DNA from: Salinispora vitiensis
Lineage (GTDB): Bacteria; Actinomycetota; Actinomycetes; Mycobacteriales; Micromonosporaceae
Length of the DNA: 64,000 bases
Reading direction: 5' to 3'
NCBI RefSeq assembly: GCF_000378825.1
Contig: NZ_KB900388.1
Span: 2,120,501-2,184,500, forward strand
In this document: piece after piece, positions 34,628 through 43,500 of the stretch
Position numbering within the stretch: position 1 is the first letter of the stretch
Layout of the letters: the number at the start of each line of letters is the position of its first letter
Notes under the pieces: generated by a model
Told to the model about the DNA's origin: nothing
What the model saw: only the letters and a program-made list of their open reading frames with translations
Databases searched by the model: none
Position numbers and translations under genes: made by a program

Positions 34628-35365
34628 CTACAGCCCGGACTCGTTGGTACGGATCATGATCCGGCGGCACTCCTCACAGCGCACCACCTCGTCCGGATCC
34701 GCCGCGCGAATTCGGGCCCGGTCCGCGCCGGAGAGCTCCAGCCGGCAGCCGCCGCACCGGCCGCCGGTGAGCAGGGCCGCGCCGAGCCCGCTCTCTGCCC
34801 GGATCCGGTCGTAGAGCGCGACCAGGTCACCGGGAAGGTCGGCGGCGAGGGGCTGGCGGGCGCCGCGCTTGAACTCCTCCTCCTTAGTGATCTCGCTCAG
34901 GCTGTCATCGCGGCGCTGCTCGACGGCATCCCGCTTCTCCCGGGCCTCGGTGATCCGCTTCTCGATCCCGGTCAGGACGCCCTGCGCGGTCTCCCGCTGC
35001 TCCATCAGCTCCAGCTCGGCGTCCTCGAGATCGCCCTGGCGGCGGTTGAGGGAGGCCAGCTCGTGCTGGAGCGCCTCCAACTCCCGGGCCGGGCCGACGC
35101 CGGCGGCGAGGCGGTCCTCGTCCTTGCGCTTACGGGCTCGCACCTGGTCAACGTCCTGCTCCAGCCGGTCGATGTCCCGGTCCAGGTCATCGATGGCCAC
35201 CTGGGCGCGGGCGCGCTCGTCCTCCAGCGCGGACAACTCCCGGGCGAGGGCGTCCAGCTCGGCCCGCTCGGGCAGCGTCCGGCGACGGTGCGCGAGTTGG
35301 GCGAGGGTGGTGTCGATCCCGGCCAGGTCGAGCAGGCGGCGCTGGACTAACGGTTCAGCCTTCAC
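34628..35365 (-). CDS. coiled-coil zinc-ribbon protein (zf-RING_7/CdsZ family)
   Basis: 245 residues. A long antiparallel coiled coil covers about residues 20-180 (LEDERARAQVAIDDLDRDIDRLEQDVDQVRARKRKDEDRL). A C4 zinc ribbon closes it (GGRCGGCRLEL...VVRCEECRRIMIRT, two CxxC pairs). The family is conserved in actinobacteria and lies next to Nif3-like and RNase H genes, as here; nucleic-acid binding is suspected. The ATG lies inside the end of the Nif3-like gene (11-bp overlap), and the stop is 2 nt before the RNase H gene, so it is the middle gene of a tight operon. Confidence 0.92.
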   Translation of the reverse strand: MKAEPLVQRRLLDLAGIDTTLAQLAHRRRTLPERAELDALARELSALEDERARAQVAIDDLDRDIDRLEQDVDQVRARKRKDEDRLAAGVGPARELEALQHELASLNRRQGDLEDAELELMEQRETAQGVLTGIEKRITEAREKRDAVEQRRDDSLSEITKEEEFKRGARQPLAADLPGDLVALYDRIRAESGLGAALLTGGRCGGCRLELSGADRARIRAADPDEVVRCEECRRIMIRTNESGL

Positions 35366-36227
35366 AGTGGGGCTCCTTGTTGTCCGCCGCGGGCGGGGCG
35401 GCGTGTACGGTCCACGGGTCAGTCTCCAGGTCGGACACGAGCGTATCGACGCCCGTCGTCTCCCGCAGGGTGGCAGCTAGGTCGTCCAGCCACGGGCGTT
35501 CGGTCGCCCAGTGCGCGGCGTCGAGCAGCGCCGGACCGCCGGTGGCCAGGTGCTCGCTGGTGGGGTGGTGCCGCAGGTCAGCGGTGAGGTACGCGTCCAC
35601 CCCGGCGCTTGTCGCGGCGGCGAGGAAGCTGTCGCCCGATCCGCCGCTGACGGCGAGCGTACGCACCGCGCGGTGCGGGTCACCGGCTGCGCGTACGCCC
35701 CAGGCGGTGGCCGGGAGTACGGCGGCGGCGTGCCGGGTCAGCTCGGCGAGGGTCATCGGCTCGGGTAGCTCGCCGATGCGGCCGATCCCCCGGCCGGCAC
35801 CGTGTGCGGGTGCGCCGACGGCGGGGGGCGCCAGCGGCCGGAGCCCGGTCAGCCCGAATCGGGCGGCCAGTGCGTCGGAAACGCCCGGTTCGGCGACGTC
35901 CGCGTTGGTGTGCGCCACGTACAGCGCGACATCGGCCTTGATCAGCTGGTGGACGATCCGCCCCTTGTAGGTGGTCGGGGCGACCGACGACACGCCCCGC
36001 AGGAGCAGGGGATGATGCGCCACGATCAGGTCGGCCCGGGCGTCGATCGCCTCGGCGACCGTCTCCGGCACCACGTCCACCACGCAGAGCACCCGACGGA
36101 CCGGCGCGTCCGGGTCGCCGAGTACCAGACCGACGCGGTCCCACTCCTGCGCCCACGCCGGTGGGTAGCGCCGCTCCAACTCGGTCACCAGCTCGGCGAC
36201 GGTCGGCGGGAATTCGGGTGTCCTCAC
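35355..36227 (-). CDS. Nif3-like dinuclear metal centre protein (DUF34)
   Basis: A 290-residue member of the Nif3/YbgI family, a hexameric ring with two metals per subunit. Visible ligands are the HH pair in DLIVAHHPLLLRGVSSV, the H...D in VALYVAHTNADVA, and H...E in LDAAHWATERPWLDD near the end. A role as GTP cyclohydrolase-like or metal-insertion protein has been suggested for relatives; the true reaction is unsettled. GTG at 36227 begins VRTPEFPPTVAELV and has TAAGCT 8 nt upstream, so it is the leaderless first gene of the three-gene operon with the zinc-ribbon and RNase H genes. A longer frame to 36575 is rejected. Confidence 0.93.
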   Translation of the reverse strand: MRTPEFPPTVAELVTELERRYPPAWAQEWDRVGLVLGDPDAPVRRVLCVVDVVPETVAEAIDARADLIVAHHPLLLRGVSSVAPTTYKGRIVHQLIKADVALYVAHTNADVAEPGVSDALAARFGLTGLRPLAPPAVGAPAHGAGRGIGRIGELPEPMTLAELTRHAAAVLPATAWGVRAAGDPHRAVRTLAVSGGSGDSFLAAATSAGVDAYLTADLRHHPTSEHLATGGPALLDAAHWATERPWLDDLAATLRETTGVDTLVSDLETDPWTVHAAPPAADNKEPHCEG

Positions 36228-36235
36228 GGCGGGCC

Positions 36236-36241
36236 AGCTTA
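36236..36241 (-). promoter_or_regulatory. -10 element of the nif3-like operon (leaderless)
   Basis: TAAGCT on the minus strand, 8 nt before the GTG at 36227. Confidence 0.55.
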
Positions 36242-36286
36242 CCGGCGGGTGCGGGGACGGAATGCGTCGCCACCCGGGGCGGGGGG

Positions 36287-36883
36287 TCAGGCGACCCTGG
36301 TCGCCACGGCTGGTTCCGGCAGGGCGGCCACCACCGCCTCCCAGGGGAAGGCGGGTAGGTGACGCTCGCCGGCTCCGGGCGGATAAAGGGGGACGACGTG
36401 GTCGCCGAAGAGCACCGTGACCCCCCATTCGGAGAGCCGGCCGAGGGCCGTCTGGAACGCTGGGTGGGCGGCCATCGCCGCGTTGGTGAACGGGACCGCG
36501 ACCAGCGGCACCCCGCGGCCCTGTGCCTCCACGAGCAGGCCGAGGGGGAGGGTGTCGGCTATCCCCGCCGCCCATTTGGTGATCGTGTTCACCGTGGCCG
36601 GGCAGACGATCATTGCGTCCGCCGGCGGCAGGACATCCGGATCGCCCGGGTTCTTGTAGTGGCTACGGACCGGGTAGCCGGTCTGTCGGACCAGCGCCGG
36701 CCGGTCGATGAACCTGGTCCCGTCGGGGGTGGTGACGACACAGACCTCCCACCCGGTCTGCTGGGCCAGTTCGACGAGCCGGCCGATGTGGCGGGCGAGC
36801 GGCGAACCGCAGGCGAGCACGTAGAGCATCCGGCGCGCGGCGCTTGCCGGCTGCGACGTGGCCAGGGAAGCGTCCAGACTCAT
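36287..36883 (-). CDS. flavoprotein (HFCD/PPC decarboxylase-like)
   Basis: 198 residues with the flavoprotein fold of the Dfp/UbiX/EpiD group. Visible segments are MLYVLACGSPLARHIGRLVELAQQTGWEVCVVTTPDG, DAMIVCPATVNTITKWAAGIADTLPLGLLVEA and LVAVPFTNAAMAAHPAFQTAL. It has no second domain, so it is not a full CoaBC; it may bind FMN and act on a peptide or coenzyme precursor. The ATG overlaps the stop of the XRE gene by 4 bp (ATGA), so the regulator and the flavoprotein are translated together. Function unknown. Confidence 0.85.
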   Translation of the reverse strand: MSLDASLATSQPASAARRMLYVLACGSPLARHIGRLVELAQQTGWEVCVVTTPDGTRFIDRPALVRQTGYPVRSHYKNPGDPDVLPPADAMIVCPATVNTITKWAAGIADTLPLGLLVEAQGRGVPLVAVPFTNAAMAAHPAFQTALGRLSEWGVTVLFGDHVVPLYPPGAGERHLPAFPWEAVVAALPEPAVATRVA

Positions 36884-38103
36884 ATTCCGACTCCCATGTT
36901 TTCGGCCAACTCCGCGATCGAGGCGGACGGGGTGCCCCGGGTGCGCCGCAGGATGTCGGACATCACCTCGTGGGCGATCGGGCGACAACGGATCTCGGAC
37001 GGAGCGAGCCGGTCGCCCTGCAGCAGCATCTCGCCCGCGTTGACCACATCACCAACCTGTGCGTAGCCCCGGGCGATGTCGAGCAGGTGGTGGGCGCGGC
37101 GCTCGGGTAGCAGGGCGTTGAACTCCGGCCCGATCCGCTGGTGGACCTCGACCGCTCGACCACCGTCGCCGAGCTCCACGGCGGCCGCGGCGCGGTGCAG
37201 CTTGACGTTGGTGGGCCCGAACGAGGTCCAGTAGTGGTTCTGGTCGCCGCCGAGCAGGGTGGCCGCCTCGTCGGCGCCGCTCAGCAGGTCATCCACTGTG
37301 GCGGTGTCACCGATCCGGGAGGCGGCCATCGCCCCCTGGAGCAGCAGCATGCCGTAGACCGATAGCCGGTCCGGGGTAGCGTCGTTGTTACCGCCCGGGG
37401 CCAACCGGTTCGCGATCGCGACGTTCACCTCCAGGGCCGGGAAGGGGCGCCCCATCGCCACTAGGGCGTTACCGACCCGGGCTGTGGCGATGCCGGCCAG
37501 CAGCGGATCGTCGGCCCGCTGGGCGACCGCCATCGCCCGATCGGCCGCGAGCCACGCCAGGTCGCACTCCCCCAGCTTGCGCAGGACCGACGAGGCGATC
37601 TGGTAAACCTGCCCGAGCAGGTGCGCCGCCTCGCGGTTGTCGTCGCCGGCGGAGCCGGCATCGGCCGCCTGGGCGTCCCGCAGCAGCTTGGGGAGCGAGC
37701 GGGTCAGCATCCCGTATCGACCGTACTGATAGGTCAGCCAGGCGTGGCTGACGGCTTTGCGCATGTCGGGCAGGGGCGGCGGGTACGGCGCCGCGTCGAA
37801 GTAGGCGCTCATCGCGTCGTACCGCTCCAGCGCTGCCCGAATCTCTTGCACCTCAGTCTGGTCGATGCAGTTCAGCGCGTCAGAACGCCGTTCCGGGTCC
37901 TTGCCGAGCAGTAGCTGCACGTCCACCCGGAGGGTGTCGGCGATCTCGTAGATGACGGAGAACTTGTCCAGCCGACGTACCCCGCGCTCTACCTTGTCCA
38001 CCCAGCTCTTCGACTTACCCAGCCGGTCGGCGAAGACCTGCTGGGACATCTTGCGTCGCCCCCGCCAGTAGGCCACCCGACGCCCGATGGGTAGCTCGTC
38101 CAT
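36880..38103 (-). CDS. XRE-family regulator with helical-repeat C-terminal domain
   Basis: 407 residues. The N-terminal XRE HTH is clear (GRRVAYWRGRRKMSQQVFADRLGKSKSWVDKVERGVRRLDKFSVIYEIADTLRVDVQLLLG). The rest is an all-helical, TPR-like region of about 330 residues with repeated A/L-rich pairs (LAWLAADRAMAVAQRADDPLLAGIATARVGNALVAMGR). This is the layout of many actinomycete regulators that sense a ligand or partner through the repeats. ATG at 38103 has AAGGGATGGGAC upstream; a longer frame to 38196 lacks conservation. It overlaps the flavoprotein gene and is divergent from the prim-pol-like gene. Confidence 0.88.
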   Translation of the reverse strand: MDELPIGRRVAYWRGRRKMSQQVFADRLGKSKSWVDKVERGVRRLDKFSVIYEIADTLRVDVQLLLGKDPERRSDALNCIDQTEVQEIRAALERYDAMSAYFDAAPYPPPLPDMRKAVSHAWLTYQYGRYGMLTRSLPKLLRDAQAADAGSAGDDNREAAHLLGQVYQIASSVLRKLGECDLAWLAADRAMAVAQRADDPLLAGIATARVGNALVAMGRPFPALEVNVAIANRLAPGGNNDATPDRLSVYGMLLLQGAMAASRIGDTATVDDLLSGADEAATLLGGDQNHYWTSFGPTNVKLHRAAAAVELGDGGRAVEVHQRIGPEFNALLPERRAHHLLDIARGYAQVGDVVNAGEMLLQGDRLAPSEIRCRPIAHEVMSDILRRTRGTPSASIAELAENMGVGI

Positions 38104-38232
38104 GTCCCATCCCTTTCCTACGCGTCCATTCCAGCCGATAAGCCAGGTTCGTCGCGGGCACGGCGCTTTGTTCGATTTTTCCTGATCGCACAGCATGTAC
38201 GTCAGCTGATCAGCCGGCGCTCCTAGCGTTCA

Positions 38233-38243
38233 TGCAAGTTGCA
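38233..38243. promoter_or_regulatory. palindrome TGCAAGTTGCA in the divergent promoter
   Basis: An odd-centred 11-bp palindrome. It lies just after TAGCGT (38224-38229), a plausible plus-strand -10, so it would cover the transcription start and could be the XRE operator. Confidence 0.45.
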
Positions 38244-38332
38244 CCGGCCGTTCGTCAACTCAACGATCGCGGGTCAAGGCAGTGACGGTGCTCGACAGAG
38301 GCCACCGGCACGACCAGATCCGGCGAGGGGAG

Positions 38333-39016
38333 ATGGCACATATGTGGGGGAATATCGGACCGCGGGTCGCTCAGCTGTCACCCCTGGAACGGGTACGGCT
38401 ACGCCGCGTCGCCGTACGCTACGCACTGCACGGCTGGGAGGTAACCCCCGGCGCGTGCCTGGCCCGCAGCCGCTTCGTCTGCGGGCGGGCGGGCTGTCCC
38501 ACCGTCGGCTGCCATCCCGCATTGGTGGATTGGGAACACTCCGCCAGCGCCGACCCGGCCCGGATCGCGACGTGGTGGCGCACCCGGCCGCACGGCGTGC
38601 TGCTGCCCACCGGGCGCGCCTTCGACGTCCTGGAGGTGCCGGCCCACGTCGGACGAGACGTACTCCTCGCGGTCCAGAACCACCCGGCCGGCCCGGGAGT
38701 GCGCGGGCCGGTGCTGTCCACCCCCACCGGCCGGTGGATGTTCCTGGTCCGACCCGGCGACCCACTTCGACCCGAACTTGAACACTGCTTCCACGTGGTA
38801 CGGCACGGCCCGGGTTCGTGGATCCCCGCCCCGCCGACGCGGCTACCCGAGGGGGCGGTGCGCTGGGTGGTCGCCCCGGAGCAGGCCCGCTGGCAGCTCC
38901 CCGACTCGTACCTGGTGCAGAACAGCCTGATCGCGGAGTTACGGGCGAGCGGCGTACCACTGGCGGTGGAGCAGCTGGTCCCCGGCCACCTGCCGCTTCC
39001 TCGGCAGGGGTACTGA
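38333..39016 (+). CDS. degenerate prim-pol (bifunctional DNA primase/polymerase N-terminal) protein
   Basis: 227 residues matching the N-terminal prim-pol domain that actinomycete annotations call bifunctional DNA primase/polymerase. RRVAVRYALHGWEVTPGA and CGRAGCPTVGCHPALVDWEHSASADPARIATWW fit the start. The place of the catalytic DxD reads GVLLPTGRAFDVLEVPAHVG, that is E-V-P, and the downstream HxYF motif reads GRWMFLVRPG. Polymerase activity therefore seems lost. No helicase domain follows. Several Cys (C-x7-C-x4-C-x4-CH) could bind zinc. ATG at 38333 has GGGGAG just upstream. It diverges from the XRE/flavoprotein operon. Confidence 0.82.
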   Translation: MAHMWGNIGPRVAQLSPLERVRLRRVAVRYALHGWEVTPGACLARSRFVCGRAGCPTVGCHPALVDWEHSASADPARIATWWRTRPHGVLLPTGRAFDVLEVPAHVGRDVLLAVQNHPAGPGVRGPVLSTPTGRWMFLVRPGDPLRPELEHCFHVVRHGPGSWIPAPPTRLPEGAVRWVVAPEQARWQLPDSYLVQNSLIAELRASGVPLAVEQLVPGHLPLPRQGY

Positions 39017-39266
39017 CCGGCAGGGGCTCTACCAACCTTAGGCTTTCTAAGCCATCACAAAGGGCACTGATCCGCCTAAAGACATCAAGCCAGTACAAAA
39101 CCCCCGAATGACTGGCCGCCGGCACCGAGTCGCCCCCGAGCCGCCTTGCCAAGCCGCCAACCCAGGGCATGCCGCCCGTACGTCGGAAAGTGTCAGCAGC
39201 AGGAGCGTGAGCCGCTACCGCAGCGGGTATGCCCGGCGAGCCGCTGAACACGTGAGGGGATGGCAC

Positions 39267-39524
39267 ATGCTCAGCAAAGAGGATCAGCGCAGGTTCGAGC
39301 AGATCACCCGCAATCTCCGGGAGAGCGACCCGGCATTCTTCGCCCGGCTGGACCATCGCGCGAAAGGCCACCGCGGCCGGTGGTTGATGCTGTTGACCAT
39401 CGTGCTCTGGGCGGCGCTCCCCGCGACAACTGTGCTTGCCGGCCCGACGGCCGGTGCGGTCTGCGCGGTGGTCCTGGTAGCCAACGCCGTGGTGATGTGG
39501 CGCTTCCGGCGCCGCTGGCTATGA
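39267..39524 (+). CDS. DUF3040 small membrane protein
   Basis: 85 residues. The N-terminal motif MLSKEDQRRFEQITRNLRESDPAFFARLD is typical of DUF3040, followed by two membrane helices (WLMLLTIVLWAALPATTVLA and AGAVCAVVLVANAVVMWRF). The family is confined to actinobacteria and has no known function. ATG at 39267 has GAGGGG upstream; earlier in-frame codons back to 39108 do not look like family sequence. It converges with the SWIM gene. Confidence 0.85.
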   Translation: MLSKEDQRRFEQITRNLRESDPAFFARLDHRAKGHRGRWLMLLTIVLWAALPATTVLAGPTAGAVCAVVLVANAVVMWRFRRRWL

Positions 39525-39544
39525 ATGACCCGGACTACGGACGG

Positions 39545-40510
39545 TCAGCCGCTGCCCTGCTCGCCGAGCCGCCGATAAGCCCGGCGTAGTCGCTCCACCA
39601 GCCCGGGGCCACCGATGGCCGGCGCGGGCGCACCAAGCTGTCGCAACAGCAGCTCGGTCCCCGTCGCCAAGGTCGGCGGTCGGTCGGGCAGCGGAACCGG
39701 CGCGGACCAGAACCGATCGACCGCGTCGGCCAGCGACGCCGCCGGCAGACCCGCCACCGACCGCGCCGCACCGGCCACCGGCACCGAAGACACCGCACCG
39801 GTCACCGACGCCGAAGACGCCTCGTCGGTCACCGGCACCGCAGACGTCTCGTCCGAATCAGACCGTTCGGGTACGGCGGCACCACCCCGGCGCACCCGCA
39901 GCCGGTCCAGCAACTCCGCTCGACCACGGCCGCGCCAGTGCAGCAGCGCGAACGGGTCGGCGTCGAACGCCTCGGCGAGAAGGTAGAAAGTCGCGGCGAG
40001 ATGTTTGCACGGCACCGCGCCGTCGGGGCAGCTGCACCACTGGCCCAGCTCGGCCAGACCGGCGGGGAACAGCGGCGCACCCGCCGCGGCAAACAGCTCC
40101 TCCAGCTCAGCGGGGAGATCACCGGCGAGTAGACGCGCGCTGAAGAACGCCTGCGCGGCCAACTCCTCCTCCACCCGGGACCAGAGCGTCGCCGGGAAGG
40201 GCGCCAGCGTGATCCGCACCTCGTACGGCCGGGACCGCGAGCCCTGCACCGCGGCCGTCACCTCGCCCGGCGTCACCTCCAGCCGCAGTACCTGCCCCGC
40301 CCGGGCGTACGACCGACCACGGGTGAGGCGGGTGCCCAGCGCGAAGGACTCCAGCACCTCCAGGAACCGGCGGGACCACCAGGAGGTCCCGATCGCGCCA
40401 CGGGTGCTGCGTGCTCGCAACCCACCGGCGACCCGACGCGGTGGACCGTAGTCGGCGAACCGGTCGGCCCGGCGGCCCGGGCTGTCGCTGCCGGCGGCCC
40501 GCGGGCTCAT
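39545..40510 (-). CDS. SWIM zinc-finger protein, partner of SNF2 helicase
   Basis: 321 residues. The SWIM motif C-x-C-x-n-C-x-H is seen in WCSCPDGAVPCKHLAATFYLLAEAFDADPF. It is preceded by the conserved WWSRRFLEVLESF, RGRSYARAGQVLRLEV and YEVRITLAPF. A low-complexity Ser/Val/Thr/Ala region near residues 215-250 is encoded by three 27-bp repeats. The ATG overlaps the end of the SNF2 gene (ATGA). SNF2-SWIM pairs recur in bacteria, and SWIM domains bind DNA or proteins, so a joint role in remodelling protein-DNA or transcription complexes is likely but unproven. Confidence 0.9.
   Translation of the reverse strand: MSPRAAGSDSPGRRADRFADYGPPRRVAGGLRARSTRGAIGTSWWSRRFLEVLESFALGTRLTRGRSYARAGQVLRLEVTPGEVTAAVQGSRSRPYEVRITLAPFPATLWSRVEEELAAQAFFSARLLAGDLPAELEELFAAAGAPLFPAGLAELGQWCSCPDGAVPCKHLAATFYLLAEAFDADPFALLHWRGRGRAELLDRLRVRRGGAAVPERSDSDETSAVPVTDEASSASVTGAVSSVPVAGAARSVAGLPAASLADAVDRFWSAPVPLPDRPPTLATGTELLLRQLGAPAPAIGGPGLVERLRRAYRRLGEQGSG
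39774..39854. repeat. three 27-bp imperfect tandem repeats
   Basis: Units at 39774-39800, 39801-39827 and 39828-39854, each beginning GYCACCG and containing GAAGAC or GCAGAC. They are in frame inside the SWIM gene and encode a Thr/Val/Ser/Ala repeat, so copy number can vary without a frameshift. Confidence 0.75.
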
Positions 40511-43500
40511 TCGGCCACCGCCCCGGCCTCCAGCTGGAACAGCTCCCGCAGCTGCGCCGTGGACAGCTCGGTCACCCACTGCTCGCCGGCGCCCACCACG
40601 GTCGAGGCGAGCCGGCGCTTGTCGGCGATGAGGGCGGCGACCTTCTCCTCCACCGTGCCGGCGCAGACGAACTTGCGGACCTGAACGCGCCGCCGCTGCC
40701 CGATGCGGAACGCCCGGTCCGTGGCCTGGTCCTCCACCGCCGGATTCCACCAGCGGTCAACGTGCACGACGTGGTTGGCCGCGGTCAGGGTGAGACCGGT
40801 CCCGCCGGCCTTGAGCGAGAGTACGAAGAGCGCGGGGCCGTCCGGGGACTGGAACCGGGTCACCATCGCGTCCCGGTCGGCCTTACCGACGCCGCCGTGC
40901 AGGAACAACGTCTCCTGTCCGAACCGCGCCGACAGGTGACCGCGCAGCATGCCGCCGAACTCGGCGTACTGGGTGAAGAGCAGGGCCTTCTCCCCCGCGG
41001 CGAGCACCTCGTCGAGGATCTCCTCCAGCCGGGCGAGTTTGCCGGAACGGCCGGTCAGCGCCGAATTGTCCCGCAGCAGGTGCGCCGGATGGTTACAGAC
41101 CTGCTTGAGCCGGGTCATGGCGGCCAGCACCAGCCCGCGCCGGGCGATCCCCTCGCTGGACTCGATCTGGGCCAGCATGTCGTCCACCACCGCGCGGTAG
41201 AGGGCCGCCTGCTCCGCGGTCAGACTGCACACCACCTCCATCTCCAGCTTCTCCGGCAGGTCGGAGATGATCGAGGAGTCGGTCTTGAGTCGACGCAGCA
41301 CGAACGGGCCGGTGATCCGGCGCAGCCGCTCGGCCGCCTCCGCATCGCCGTGCCGCTCGATCGGTTCGGCGTACCGCTTCTTGAACTCGGCCGCCGGGCC
41401 GAGCAGACCGGGGTTGGCGAACTGCATGATCGACCAGAGGTCGGCGAGCCGGTTCTCCACCGGGGTGCCGGTGACCGCGATCCGATGCCGGGCGGGCAAC
41501 GCGCGAACCGCCTCGGCTTGCCGGGTGGAGGCGTTCTTGATGGCCTGCGCCTCGTCCACCACCACCCGATGCCAGTCGACCCCTGCCAACTCACCCGCGT
41601 CGCGGGCCGCCACCGTGTACGTGGTGAGGACCAGGTCCGCGCCCGCCACCGCCGCGGTGAACGCCGTCCCCCGGGCCCGCTCGGCGCCGTGGTGCACATG
41701 GACCCGTACGCCCGGGGTGAAGGTCGCCGCCTCCCGCTGCCAGTTACCGACCAGCGACATCGGAGCGACCAACAGGGTCGGGCCGACGCCCGGGGGATCG
41801 CCGGCGAGCAACGCGAGTAGCTGCACCGTCTTACCGAGACCCATGTCGTCGGCGAGCACCCCGCCCAGGCCGAGGGACTGGAGGAAGACCAGCCAGGCCA
41901 GCCCCCGCCGCTGGTAGGGGCGGAGCACGCCGCGGAACGACGGGGCCGGGTCCACCGGGGTGAGCTGCCGCTCCACGGCTCCGGCGAGCAGCTCCCCCAA
42001 CGCGCCGTCGGCCGCCACCTCGAGCACCGGCAGCGCGTCGGTGCCGGGGTCGGCGAGGCCCTGCCGCAGCAGATCGCCGACGGTCAGCTCGCCGGTGGAA
42101 CGGAGCAGCCGCAGGCCGGCGGCGAGACGCTTCGGGTCCAGCTCCACCCAGCGCCCACGCAGCTGAACCAACGGGGATTTCAGCGCGGCCAGCGACTCCA
42201 GCTCCGCGGCGGTCAGCGGCTGGTCACCGAGGGACACCTCCCAGCGGTAATCAACCAGGGCATCCAGCCCCACCCCACCGCCCGCCCCGGCCACGGTGCC
42301 CGGAGCGGTGCGACTCTGGGCCTGTAGTCGAGCGCCGAGCCGGGATGAGGGACGCCGCCACCACGAGGGCAGCAGCACCGCGAACCCGGCCGCGTACAGC
42401 ACCGGCGCGCCGTCGCGGAGAAATCGGTGCGCGCCCTCGGCGTCCAGCTCCAGCGCCTCCGGGGTGGCGGTGCGCAGGGCCGGGTTCAGCTCCGGCCAGA
42501 GCCGGCTGGCCCGCCCCAACTCGGCCAGCAGGGCTTCCTGTGGAGCGGCTGGACCGGGCAGGGTCACCGGCTCGTGCCAGATCCGTGCGGCGTCAACGTG
42601 CAGGCCGGGCTGGTCAGCGGGCTGCAGGCCGAACTCGACCCGCCACGGCCCCTCGGCCGCGACCGGCCCGCCGGCCGCCGCCTCGACGGACCCGTCCGTC
42701 GGCGGCTCCACCAGCCGGAAGCTGGCCCGGACCGAGCCTCCCACCGCATCGCGCTGCCAGGCGTCCAGCTCACCGCGCAGGGTGTCGAGCTCCACCGCGT
42801 CGGCGGCGAAGTCACGACGCGGGCCGGTGAGCGCCGCCAGCCACGCCGTGACCGCACCCCGCGGCCGAGTTCCCCGGGTGAGGGAGGTCTCCGCGAGGGC
42901 GGCCCGCACGGCCGTGTCGGTGAGCGCGTCGAGCGCCTCGGCCACCAGTTCCCCGGGTTCCCCGACGGCCGCCGTCGGTCGCCTCGCACCCCGAGCCCGT
43001 GGCGGCGCACCACCCCTGGCGCGCGCTCCGGCTCCGCCGGTAGCCGGCGTCTCCGGCGCGCCGGTAACGGCGAGCGGATCCAGATCGACCTCGACGGCGG
43101 CGCGGGCCGCAGGCGGCAGGGCGAGGGCGAGGGCACGAGCCCAGCCGGCGTCCGTGCCGGTGAGCAGCGGCCGCCACACCGCACACGCGATGGCGTCGGC
43201 GCGCTCCCCCGACGTCGACGTCACCCGGGCCGGGGCGGCTCGACCGGCGCGGGTGGCGCCCGTACGTCGCCGGGTCCGCCCAACCGGTCGCGGGTCATCA
43301 TCGCCGGGCGCCGGCTGGATGGCGGGCAGGACCCGACCGCGGGCGGCGAGGTCCACCGCGAAGGCCGCCAGCTCCGCGAGGTGACGCAGGGTGGCGCCGG
43401 GTACGGCGTCCGGTAGCGCACCGGCCGCGGTGACCCGCGCGAGCAACGACAGGGCGGTGTCCGGGGCGTACACCAGGGCCGGCACCCGCCATCCGGCCAG

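Noticed and set aside
36228..36575. Longer start for the Nif3-like protein
   Set aside because: The added residues are Arg/Gly-rich and not conserved, and the extension would include the TAAGCT promoter element and the end of the neighbouring flavoprotein gene.
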